Source of the DNA: Bacteroidota bacterium
GTDB lineage: Bacteria > Bacteroidota > Bacteroidia > Flavobacteriales_F > PHOS-HE28
Length of the DNA: 9,311 bases
Reading direction: 5' to 3'
Assembly (NCBI GenBank): GCA_963169595.1
Contig: CAUJFM010000299.1
Span: 1-9,311, forward strand
Below, in pieces: positions 1 through 5,958 of this stretch. The notes under the pieces are model-generated. The model searched no databases and was not told the DNA's origin. It saw only the letters and a list, made by a program, of their open reading frames with translations. Within the stretch, counting starts at the first letter, position 1, and each line of letters begins with the position of its first letter. A program made the position numbers and the translations under genes.

Positions 1-107
1 TCGTCGAGGGTGTGGATGCGCGCGTTGTGCACGACCAGGTCGGCGGGCTCGGAGCGGAAGGCGCATCCGGTGGCGAGCAGCAGCAGGAGGAGGAACGATC
101 GGTTCAT
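1..107 (-). CDS. Lipoprotein, probable amidohydrolase (N-terminal 35 residues only; runs off the window)
   Basis: Reading the minus strand from the ATG at 107 gives an open frame to the window edge. It begins MNRSF, then six leucines, then ATGC, which is a short lipoprotein signal peptide with Cys15 as the likely lipidated residue. The -3 position is Ala rather than the usual Leu, so the lipobox is imperfect. The mature start reads ADLVVHNARIHTLD. This matches the first beta strands of amidohydrolase-superfamily proteins (YtcJ-like, amidohydrolase 3), which typically begin with a DLvvhNgrIyTlD pattern. Metal ligands and the catalytic domain lie outside the window, so substrate and activity cannot be judged. 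The ATG overlaps the stop of the upstream membrane protein as ATGA, so the two are probably one operon with coupled translation. The lipoprotein call is fairly secure; the enzyme family rests on about 14 residues. Confidence 0.62.
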   Translation of the reverse strand, partial: MNRSFLLLLLLATGCAFRSEPADLVVHNARIHTLD

Positions 108-1411
108 GGGGTGCGAAGGAAGGCGGGCAGGGAGCGGCGCGCGGGATCGGCCACCAGCAGCCAGATGAGCGCCACGAAAGGCAGCAGCGGGATGCGGTAG
201 CGCAGCATGGCGCCCACGATGGGGATGCTCCAGCCGATGATCAAGGCGAGCAGCAGCACGAAGGTGATGGCGAAGAGCAGCAAGGGCCCGTTGAGGCCGG
301 TGTGCCTGCGGTGCCACAGCATCCACGCGAAGCCCAGCGGCAGCAGGGCGTTCTCCACGGCGCCCATCAGGCCCAGCGCCCCGCGGTCGCCGGTGTGGAA
401 GGGCGCGAGGAAGGTGGTGTACAAGGCATCGGGGATGGCGCGGACGAAGGAGAGCAGATCGGGCTGCAGCGGGGTGGGGGGCACGAAGCTGCCGCTGCCA
501 GTGAGGTAGGCCAGCCCGATGAAGTCGCGCTGTTTCACGCTGAGGTGGTAGAGGATGTCCCACGCCGGTCCCAGTCGCCCCACGGCGAGCACCAGCGCAA
601 TGGCCACCGCATGCACGCCGATGAACTTCGGCCAGGCGCGGCCACCACGGCGCACCTGCCACGCATAGGCCACGAGCGGCGGGATGAGGCAGAGCAGCAC
701 GTAGTATTTCACCAGCAGCATCAACACCAGTCCGCCCAGCGTTGCCGCGAACCGGCCGGGGCTGGCCCCCCGATGCACCAGGCCGATGCTCCCGTGCACG
801 AAGATCCCCAGCCCGCCGATCAACAGGCATTCCTTCAGCACACCACTGGACCAGAACAGCATGCTGGGCCAGAGGAAGACCCCGAACAGCAGCGGGCGCT
901 CGAAGCCGCGCACGAAGGGCACCAGCGCCTTGTAGAGCCCCACCAGGCCGACCAGGGACACCAGGCTGGCGAAGACCGTGTGCACGTGGTAGTGGCCGAA
1001 GGAGAGCAGGCGCAGCACCGCGTTGAAGCGGATCATGGTGTGCGAGTCGTTGTACAGGTTGCTCTCGTACTGCCGCACCCAGTTGTTCATCGCGCTGTAG
1101 TAGTGCTCGGTGAAGTAGGGCGTGTCGTTGCCGATGGCGAAGAGCATGCGCAGGCCGTCGGCCGGGCGGGTGAAGAGCGCGTTGGTCATCACCGCGCTGT
1201 CGTCGAAGAACTTGTAGATGTCGGCCGTGGCGCGGTCGGTGTGCATGTAGGTATACACGGCCCACAGCGCCGTGCCGGCCAGCACCTTGATGACGAAGAG
1301 CCCGCCCAGCCAGGGCAGCGGAAGGCCGGGGATGTCGCGGAAGAAGCGCGCCCGCCGGATCCCGTAGAGGACCAGGGCCGTGTAGGCGATGGCGAGGAAG
1401 GCTCCGGACAT
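104..1411 (-). CDS. Polytopic membrane protein, possible GT-C-type glycosyltransferase
   Basis: The protein has 435 residues with about ten hydrophobic segments (for example 4-18, 35-55, 143-162, 173-189, 196-211, 225-245, 263-280, 376-393 and 406-420). I do not recognise it as a named family. A long loop after the second helix (about 56-140) carries an acidic FFDDS motif at 68-72. A WPSMLFWSSGVLKE stretch at 181-194 and a C-terminal RYRIPLLPF at 404-412 recall motifs of polytopic glycosyltransferases and polysaccharide polymerases. A lipid-linked sugar transferase role is therefore plausible but unproven. I chose the ATG at 1411 over a longer frame opening at 1477, because the extra 22 residues are Pro/Arg-rich and a -7-like TACCTTCG sits at 1427-1420. 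The stop overlaps the next gene's start. The protein would act in the inner membrane. Confidence 0.7.
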   Translation of the reverse strand: MSGAFLAIAYTALVLYGIRRARFFRDIPGLPLPWLGGLFVIKVLAGTALWAVYTYMHTDRATADIYKFFDDSAVMTNALFTRPADGLRMLFAIGNDTPYFTEHYYSAMNNWVRQYESNLYNDSHTMIRFNAVLRLLSFGHYHVHTVFASLVSLVGLVGLYKALVPFVRGFERPLLFGVFLWPSMLFWSSGVLKECLLIGGLGIFVHGSIGLVHRGASPGRFAATLGGLVLMLLVKYYVLLCLIPPLVAYAWQVRRGGRAWPKFIGVHAVAIALVLAVGRLGPAWDILYHLSVKQRDFIGLAYLTGSGSFVPPTPLQPDLLSFVRAIPDALYTTFLAPFHTGDRGALGLMGAVENALLPLGFAWMLWHRRHTGLNGPLLLFAITFVLLLALIIGWSIPIVGAMLRYRIPLLPFVALIWLLVADPARRSLPAFLRTP

Positions 1412-1419
1412 GGGCGGCC

Positions 1420-1427
1420 CGAAGGTA
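1420..1427 (-). promoter_or_regulatory. Candidate -7 element of the membrane-protein gene
   Basis: On the minus strand the sequence is TACCTTCG, seven of eight positions of the Bacteroidota TAnnTTTG element. It lies 8 bases before the ATG at 1411, so the transcript would be nearly leaderless. I see no TTG at the expected upstream distance, so support is moderate. Confidence 0.4.
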
Positions 1428-1454
1428 GACGCCGGGGCGCGGTGGGGGATGCCG

Positions 1455-1489
1455 CGGGGGCGTGGGCGGCCCGTCACGTTCCGCCCCCG
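1455..1489. repeat. Inverted repeat in the divergent purL upstream region
   Basis: CGGGGGCG (1455-1462) and CGCCCCCG (1482-1489) are perfect inverted copies separated by 19 bases. The pair ends just upstream of the purL -7 element and covers the place where a -33 element would sit. It could be an operator, but the local base composition is so G+C-rich that chance is a real alternative. Confidence 0.35.
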
Positions 1490-1491
1490 GT

Positions 1492-1499
1492 TACCTTTG
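1492..1499 (+). promoter_or_regulatory. -7 promoter element of purL
   Basis: TACCTTTG matches the Bacteroidota housekeeping -7 consensus TAnnTTTG exactly. It ends 10 bases before the ATG at 1510. Because transcription in this group starts a few bases after the element, the leader would be only about 3-6 nucleotides. There is no recognisable TTG about 19 bases upstream. Confidence 0.6.
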
Positions 1500-1509
1500 C
1501 GCCCTCACC

Positions 1510-3765
1510 ATGGCCACCACCGTTCACAACCCCGACACCGCCCCCGCTGGTGTCGACACCGCCAAGAAGCTCGGCCTCCTGCCCGAGGAGTTCGATAAGA
1601 TCCAAGGCATCCTGGGCAGGCAGCCCAACTTCACCGAGCTGAGCATCTACAGCGCGATGTGGAGCGAGCACTGCTCGTACAAGAACTCCATCAAGCAGCT
1701 CAAGACCCTGCCCCGCAGCGGGCCGAAGCTGCTGGCCGAGGCCGGGCAGGAGAACGCCGGCCTGGTGGACATCGGCGATGGCTGGGCCTGCGCCTTCAAG
1801 ATCGAGAGCCACAACCACCCCAGCGCCATCGAGCCCTACCAGGGTGCGGCCACCGGCGTGGGCGGCATCAACCGCGACATCTTCACCATGGGCGCCCGTC
1901 CCATCGCGCAGCTCAACAGCCTGCGCTTCGGCGACATCAGCAAGGAAAGCCGCAGCCGCTGGCACATGCGCGGCGTGGTGAAGGGCATCGGCGACTACGG
2001 CAATGCCTTCGGCGTGCCCGTGCTCGGCGGCGAGGTCTACTTCGACCCCTGCTACACCACCAACCCGCTGGTGAACGCCATGAGCGTGGGCATCGTCCGC
2101 ACCGACCGCGTGATCAGCGCCACCAGCCACGGCAAGGGCAACCCCGTGTTCATCGTGGGCAGCAGCACCGGCAAGGACGGCATCCACGGCGCCAGCTTCG
2201 CCAGCAAGGACATCACCGAGACCAGTATGGACGACCTGCCGGCGGTGCAGGTGGGCGACCCCTTCATGGAGAAGCTGCTCCTGGAGGCCTCCCTGGAGCT
2301 GGCGCAGACCGATGCCATCATCGGCATGCAGGACATGGGTGCCGCGGGCATCACGTGCAGCACCAGCGAGATGAGCGCCAAGGGCGAAGCGGGCATGGAC
2401 ATCCACCTGGACCGTGTGCCCACCCGGCAGGAGGGCATGCGGGCGTGGGAGATCCTCCTCAGCGAGAGCCAGGAGCGTATGCTCGTGGTGGTGAAGAAGG
2501 GCCGCGAGGCCGAGGTGAAGGCCATCTTCGACAAGTGGGACCTGAACTGCGTGGAGATCGGCACGGTCACCGAAGGCGGCACGCTGCGCTACTTCATGCA
2601 CGGTGAACTGGTGGCCACCATGCCGGCCGAAAGCCTGGTGCTGGGCGGTGGCGCCCCGGTGTACGAGCGCGAGCAGAAGGAGCCCGCCTACATCGCCGAG
2701 AACAAGAAGTTCAAGATGGACGATGTGGACGAACCCGCCGACCTGAAGGCGGTGGCCTACGAACTGCTGGCCAGCCCCAACATCGCCAGCAAGCGCTGGG
2801 TGAGCGAGCAGTACGACACCATGGTGCGCACCAACAACATGAGCACCAACGCCCCCAGCGATGCGGGCCTGGTGCTGGTGCGCGAGACCGGCAAGGGCCT
2901 CGCCGTCACCGTGGACTGCAACGGCCGCTACGTGCACGCCGATCCCTATGTCGGCGCCATGATCGCGGTGAGCGAGGCCGCGCGCAACATCGCCTGCACC
3001 GGCGGCGAGCCCTGCGGCGTCACCAATTGCCTCAACTTCGGCAACCCTTACGACCCCGAGGTGTACTGGCAGTTCGCGCAGGTGATCAAAGGAATGGGCG
3101 ATGCCTGCCGCGCCTTCGAGACGCCCGTCACCGGTGGCAACGTGAGCTTCTACAACCACACGGTCACCGAGAAGCGCAACATCCCCGTGTTCCCCACCCC
3201 CACGATCGGCATGGTGGGCATCGTGCCCGATGTGAGCAAGCGCATGAGCCTCGACTTCAAGCAGAAGGGCGACCTCATCTTCCTGCTCGGCAAGGTGGTG
3301 GATGACATCGCAAGCAGCGAGTACCTCACCCGTATCCATGGCATCGACCGCTCACCGGCGCCCTATTTCGACCTCGATGAGGAGAAGCGTCTGCACACCA
3401 TATTGCTCATGCTCATCCGGCAGGGGCTCATCAATGCCGCGCACGACGTGAGCGATGGCGGCATCTGGACCACCTTGGTGGAAATGGCCCTGCCACGCGG
3501 CCTCGGTTTCGATGTGGTCACCGACAGCGAGGTGCGTGAGGACGCCTTCCTCTTCGGTGAAGCACAGGGCCGTGCCATCGTTGCCGTAGACCAGGACAAT
3601 GAGGACGCCTTCCTGGACCTGATGGCCCAAAGCCGTGTACCCAGTATGCTGCTCGGCCACGTTACCCAGGGCAAGCTCGTGGTGGACGATGAGCGCTTCG
3701 GCACCATCGACGAGGCCCGAAAGGTCTACGAGGAGGCCATCCCGCGCATCATGAACGAACAGTGA
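1510..3765 (+). CDS. purL: Phosphoribosylformylglycinamidine synthase subunit PurL (small form)
   Basis: PurL carries out the ATP-dependent amination of FGAR to FGAM, the fourth step of de novo purine synthesis, in the cytoplasm. At 751 residues this is the small form, which works with separate PurS and the glutaminase PurQ; neither partner is in the window. Visible family motifs include WSEHCSYK at 51-58, with the conserved His54, and ESHNHPSAIEPYQGAATGVGG at about 99-119. Further on are GDYGNAFGVPVLGGE near 161-175, GGNVSFYN near 541-548 and HDVSDGG near 645, giving the two tandem AIR-synthase-like halves. The frame is open back to a GTG at 1462, but that lies upstream of the TACCTTTG promoter element, so the ATG at 1510 is preferred. 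tpx follows 43 bases downstream on the same strand and may be co-transcribed. The frame is intact with no missing motif noticed. Confidence 0.97.
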   Translation: MATTVHNPDTAPAGVDTAKKLGLLPEEFDKIQGILGRQPNFTELSIYSAMWSEHCSYKNSIKQLKTLPRSGPKLLAEAGQENAGLVDIGDGWACAFKIESHNHPSAIEPYQGAATGVGGINRDIFTMGARPIAQLNSLRFGDISKESRSRWHMRGVVKGIGDYGNAFGVPVLGGEVYFDPCYTTNPLVNAMSVGIVRTDRVISATSHGKGNPVFIVGSSTGKDGIHGASFASKDITETSMDDLPAVQVGDPFMEKLLLEASLELAQTDAIIGMQDMGAAGITCSTSEMSAKGEAGMDIHLDRVPTRQEGMRAWEILLSESQERMLVVVKKGREAEVKAIFDKWDLNCVEIGTVTEGGTLRYFMHGELVATMPAESLVLGGGAPVYEREQKEPAYIAENKKFKMDDVDEPADLKAVAYELLASPNIASKRWVSEQYDTMVRTNNMSTNAPSDAGLVLVRETGKGLAVTVDCNGRYVHADPYVGAMIAVSEAARNIACTGGEPCGVTNCLNFGNPYDPEVYWQFAQVIKGMGDACRAFETPVTGGNVSFYNHTVTEKRNIPVFPTPTIGMVGIVPDVSKRMSLDFKQKGDLIFLLGKVVDDIASSEYLTRIHGIDRSPAPYFDLDEEKRLHTILLMLIRQGLINAAHDVSDGGIWTTLVEMALPRGLGFDVVTDSEVREDAFLFGEAQGRAIVAVDQDNEDAFLDLMAQSRVPSMLLGHVTQGKLVVDDERFGTIDEARKVYEEAIPRIMNEQ

Positions 3766-3808
3766 GCGACGCCAGTTGTTGCTCTGGACCGAACTTCCAA
3801 GAACGAAC

Positions 3809-4294
3809 ATGCCTCAACCCCGTACCATCGGCACCCTCCCCGGCGTGGGAGCTGCCGCCCCCCAGCTCCGTTTTGTCAAACAGGACCGCACCGATGCCGA
3901 CCTGGCCTCGCTGAAAGGCCATGTGGTCGTGCTGCTCTCCGTGCCCAGCCTGGATACCGGCGTGTGCGCCACCGAGACCCGCACCTTCAACGAGAAGGCC
4001 GCCGGCCTGGGCGCCCACGTGCTGGTGGTGAGCATGGACCTGCCCTTCGCCATGAAGCGCTTCTGCGACACCGAGGGCATCACCAACGTGCACACCGGCA
4101 GCGATTTCCGCTACCGCGACCTCAGCGAGAAGTGGGGTGCCGCCATCGCCGAAGGCCCCATGCAGGCCATCACCTGCCGCGCCGTTTGGGTCATCGACAA
4201 GGAGGGCACCATCCGCTACCACGAACTGACGCCCGAACTGGGCAGCGAGCCCGACTACGATGCCGCCCTGAACGCGGCCAAGGGTCTGCTCTGA
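3809..4294 (+). CDS. tpx: Thiol peroxidase (Tpx, atypical 2-Cys peroxiredoxin)
   Basis: The product is a 161-residue peroxiredoxin of the Tpx subfamily, which reduces hydrogen peroxide and alkyl hydroperoxides using thioredoxin. The peroxidatic cysteine is Cys53 in PSLDTGVCATE and the resolving cysteine is Cys86 in DLPFAMKRFC, the Tpx arrangement. The C-terminal half also follows E. coli Tpx closely (EGPMQAITCRAVWVID, then SEPDYDAAL). An additional Cys123 replaces the small residue found there in E. coli; its role is unknown. The start is the ATG at 3809. An in-frame TTG at 3776 would add 11 residues with no family resemblance. The gene follows purL after 43 bases with no obvious own promoter, and is followed by a strong hairpin at 4311. 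Length is close to the usual 165-170. Confidence 0.95.
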   Translation: MPQPRTIGTLPGVGAAAPQLRFVKQDRTDADLASLKGHVVVLLSVPSLDTGVCATETRTFNEKAAGLGAHVLVVSMDLPFAMKRFCDTEGITNVHTGSDFRYRDLSEKWGAAIAEGPMQAITCRAVWVIDKEGTIRYHELTPELGSEPDYDAALNAAKGLL

Positions 4295-4310
4295 TCCACT
4301 CCGTAACGAA

Positions 4311-4344
4311 GAACGCCCGCGCTGGTGATCCAGGGCGGGCGTTC
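4311..4344. terminator. Hairpin between convergent tpx and the small membrane-protein gene
   Basis: GAACGCCCGCGCTGG (4311-4325) pairs with 4330-4344 around a TGAT loop, with a single mismatch in 15 positions. It lies between two convergent genes that end at 4294 and 4363. There is no T-run on the plus side; on the minus side TTCGTT follows. It is likely a shared, bidirectional transcript end, although not a textbook intrinsic terminator on either strand. Confidence 0.7.
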
Positions 4345-4362
4345 GCGTTGGGTACGGTCGGT

Positions 4363-4740
4363 TCAGATCGAGCGATGACGGCCGGCCAGCACGCGGTCCA
4401 CTGCGGCCAGCACCAGCAGGCTTGCCGAAAGTCCCGCCAACCACAGAGCCCAGTTGCCACTGGAGGGCAGCGCGGAGCTCACCGTGCGCCAGGCATCGCT
4501 CACCGGTCCGCTCGCGGCCTCCGTGTTCGCCGACCCGAGCAGTCCCCACAGCAGCACGGCGGCCGTCAGGAGGATGATACCGATCCACGCGCCGCGCCCC
4601 AGGATGGGCTTCACCGGCGTGGGACGCAGCAGCGGCGTCACGGCCACCCGGGCCATGATGCGGTCCGTGAGGTCAGTGTCCGGAGCGGCATGCCCGGCCG
4701 CCTGGAACAGGTCGTGGAGCGTGTCCTTCGGTTCAGGCAT
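4363..4740 (-). CDS. Small two-helix membrane protein, possible anti-sigma factor
   Basis: The product has 125 residues. An N-terminal soluble part of about 50 residues (LHDLFQAAG, then LTDRIMARV) is followed by two hydrophobic helices at about 51-70 and 97-117 and a short basic tail. I do not recognise a named family. There is no HxxxCxxC zinc motif of the ZAS-type anti-sigma domain. Its ATG lies 8 bases inside the end of the upstream ECF sigma gene, so the two are coupled and probably form a pair. Membrane proteins in this position commonly hold the sigma factor at the membrane, so an anti-sigma role is inferred from position and topology, not from sequence. It could also be an unrelated membrane protein under the sigma factor's control. 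Transcription probably ends at the hairpin at 4311-4344. Confidence 0.8.
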   Translation of the reverse strand: MPEPKDTLHDLFQAAGHAAPDTDLTDRIMARVAVTPLLRPTPVKPILGRGAWIGIILLTAAVLLWGLLGSANTEAASGPVSDAWRTVSSALPSSGNWALWLAGLSASLLVLAAVDRVLAGRHRSI

Positions 4741-5305
4741 GGTCCAAAATTAGGCGTTGCGCTTCGGTCCCGTAGGTGGCCTGGACCACGTCCAGCAGTT
4801 TCTTGCGGGCGCGGTGCAGGCGCACCTTCACATTCGACGCACCCAGTCCGGTGATGGTTACGATCTCCTCCACGCTCAACTCCTCCAGGTGGAAGAAGCT
4901 GAGGATCGACGCATCTTCCGGATCGAGCTGGGCGAGCGCGTGGTCCAGCAGTTGCCGCACCTCGGACCGTTGGCCGCTGGTATCCGGGTCCGCGGCCGGG
5001 TGGTGGGGCAGTTCGTCCACCGAGCCTTCGCCATCGCGCCGTTTGCGTCCGTGGCTGATGGCTGTGCGGTAGGCGATGCTGTACAACCAGGTGCTGAACT
5101 TGGCATTGCCCCCGAAGCCGGCCAGGTGCTGGTAGGCCTTCACGAAGCTGTCCTGCGTGGCCTCCTCCGCATCCTGTGCGTTCCGCAGCACGCGGAAGCA
5201 CACCGTGTACACCATGCGCTGGTAGTGGCGCACGAGCTCCGCATAGGCACGGCTGTCGCCGCCCAGGATGCGTTGGATGATCGTGCTGTGGTCCACGGGG
5301 TGCAT
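4733..5305 (-). CDS. ECF-family RNA polymerase sigma factor (RpoE-like)
   Basis: The 190-residue protein has the two-domain structure of ECF sigma factors, which direct RNA polymerase to stress-type promoters. Region 2 spans about 20-90 (AYAELVRHYQRMVYTVCFRVL, split here as two parts around Arg30, then DAEEATQDSFVKAYQHL, then FSTWLYSIAYRTAISHGRKRR), where the -10 DNA is recognised. Region 4 spans about 117-171 (LDPEDASILSFFHLEELS, then GLGASNVKVRLHRARKKL) with the helix-turn-helix near 144-165. The linker at 91-116 is acidic and proline-containing, as is usual. The ATG at 5305 is the only reasonable start. Its stop overlaps the start of the small membrane protein by 8 bases. Upstream there are both a housekeeping-type promoter and a GTAACC-N17-CGTC motif, so the gene is probably self-regulated. 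The signal it senses is not evident. Confidence 0.95.
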   Translation of the reverse strand: MHPVDHSTIIQRILGGDSRAYAELVRHYQRMVYTVCFRVLRNAQDAEEATQDSFVKAYQHLAGFGGNAKFSTWLYSIAYRTAISHGRKRRDGEGSVDELPHHPAADPDTSGQRSEVRQLLDHALAQLDPEDASILSFFHLEELSVEEIVTITGLGASNVKVRLHRARKKLLDVVQATYGTEAQRLILDHA

Positions 5306-5312
5306 GGGATGG

Positions 5313-5340
5313 GACGCTGCGGAAGGGCTTCCTGGTTACA
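5313..5340 (-). promoter_or_regulatory. Candidate ECF-type promoter of the sigma operon
   Basis: On the minus strand TGTAACC (5340-5334) is followed after 17 bases by CGTC (5316-5313). This resembles ECF promoters such as the Bacillus TGTAAC/TGAAAC-N16/17-CGnC class. A start about 7 bases further on would fall at or just before the ATG at 5305, making the transcript leaderless. The same motif occurs on the opposite strand in this spacer (5433-5458). Confidence 0.5.
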
Positions 5341-5369
5341 AATGGAAGGACACATCGCTCCTTGGACAA
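5339..5369 (-). promoter_or_regulatory. Candidate housekeeping promoter of the sigma operon
   Basis: On the minus strand TTG (5369-5367) is followed after 20 bases by TCCATTTG (5346-5339), which matches TAnnTTTG except for one base. The leader would be about 28 nucleotides. Its last bases overlap the TGTAACC box of the ECF-type promoter, so the two polymerase forms would compete for the same DNA. Confidence 0.45.
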
Positions 5370-5432
5370 GCCAACTGGGATGACCGGTCCAAAGCCTCCG
5401 GGAGCGCCTTGCGCACGGTGGATGAGCGGATC

Positions 5433-5458
5433 GTAACCGACCTGTGATCGGCTGCGTC
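5433..5458 (+). promoter_or_regulatory. Candidate ECF-type promoter of the DUF6249-like gene
   Basis: GTAACC (5433-5438) is followed after 16 bases by CGTC (5455-5458). It is the same motif pair as upstream of the divergent sigma factor gene. Transcription would start near 5465, leaving a leader of about 50 nucleotides that opens with a small hairpin. I see no TAnnTTTG element for this gene, which makes an alternative sigma factor more attractive. Confidence 0.5.
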
Positions 5459-5469
5459 AGATGATCAAC

Positions 5470-5486
5470 GGCCCCGGCAACGGGCC
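5470..5486 (+). other. Leader hairpin with a GCAA tetraloop
   Basis: GGCCCCG and CGGGCC pair around a GCAA loop with one bulged C. It sits about 5 bases after the predicted transcription start and 29 bases before the ATG at 5516, so it would form the 5' end of the DUF6249-like mRNA and could stabilise it. Confidence 0.4.
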
Positions 5487-5515
5487 ATCACCACACCACG
5501 AAACCACCACGCACC

Positions 5516-5857
5516 ATGGACATCACAGGCGCCATCGCGATCATCTTCTTCTTTTCCACCGTCTTCGGTCTGTTCTACATCTACTTCTCCACCCGCCACC
5601 GGGAACGGATGAACATGATCGACAAGGGTCTCGCACCGGGCCTTCACCGCCCCATGGCCGACCACCTGCGCACCTTGAAGAACGGCCTGCTGCTCATCGG
5701 CCTCGGTCTCGGCTGCGTGGCCGGCCACCTCTTCGAGCGGGCCGCCTTGCCTCCCGGCGGCGACAACCCGATGCCCTACTTCGTGGGCATGGCCATCTTC
5801 GGCGGACTGGCACTGGTGCTGTTCTATGCCTTCTTCGGCCGCAAGCAACAGGGGTGA
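5516..5857 (+). CDS. Small DUF6249-like membrane protein
   Basis: The product has 113 residues and three hydrophobic segments at about 4-24, 56-74 and 87-107. A positively charged segment after the first helix (STRHRERMNMIDKG, 25-38) precedes a second-helix region LKNGLLLIGLGLG. This pattern, an R/K-rich ERm-mIdKG stretch followed by LKxGLLLIGiGLG, is what I know from DUF6249 proteins of Bacteroidota. No biochemical function is established that I know of. The ATG at 5516 is preferred because the hydrophobic helix begins at once. It is divergently arranged with the ECF sigma operon across a 210-base spacer carrying a matching ECF-type promoter motif, so membership of that sigma factor's regulon is plausible. 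An intrinsic terminator follows at 5877. Confidence 0.85.
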   Translation: MDITGAIAIIFFFSTVFGLFYIYFSTRHRERMNMIDKGLAPGLHRPMADHLRTLKNGLLLIGLGLGCVAGHLFERAALPPGGDNPMPYFVGMAIFGGLALVLFYAFFGRKQQG

Positions 5858-5876
5858 CGAGCGTCTGCGGCTGTGC

Positions 5877-5913
5877 CGGGGCTGGTCCATGATGGGCCGG
5901 CCCCGCTGCTTTT
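5877..5913 (+). terminator. Intrinsic terminator after the DUF6249-like gene
   Basis: CGGGGCTGGTCC (5877-5888) pairs fully with GGGCCGGCCCCG (5894-5905), using two G-U pairs, around an ATGAT loop. CTGCTTTT follows at 5906-5913. It ends the upstream gene 20 bases after its stop and separates it from mtgA. Confidence 0.8.
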
Positions 5914-5933
5914 CGGGGTAGTGTGTAGCCGCA

Positions 5934-5941
5934 TACTTTCG
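5934..5941 (+). promoter_or_regulatory. Candidate -7 element of mtgA
   Basis: TACTTTCG matches the Bacteroidota TAnnTTTG element at seven of eight positions and lies 17 bases before the ATG at 5959. It directly follows the preceding gene's terminator. No clear TTG is seen at the upstream position. Confidence 0.45.
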
Positions 5942-5958
5942 CGGCACGAAACCCCTGC

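Noticed and set aside
1462..1509. Upstream GTG start for purL
   Set aside because: It lies upstream of the perfect -7 element, so it would not be on the transcript, and the added residues do not look like PurL.
302..1642. 446-codon plus-strand frame opposite the membrane protein and into purL
   Set aside because: It is low in hydrophobic residues, rich in His/Glu/Gln/Arg, and spans two real genes in other frames; it is a shadow.
1474..3339. 621-codon open frame on the minus strand of purL
   Set aside because: It is the antisense of a strongly conserved gene; the His/Val/Ala-rich composition is what high-GC codon use produces on the opposite strand.
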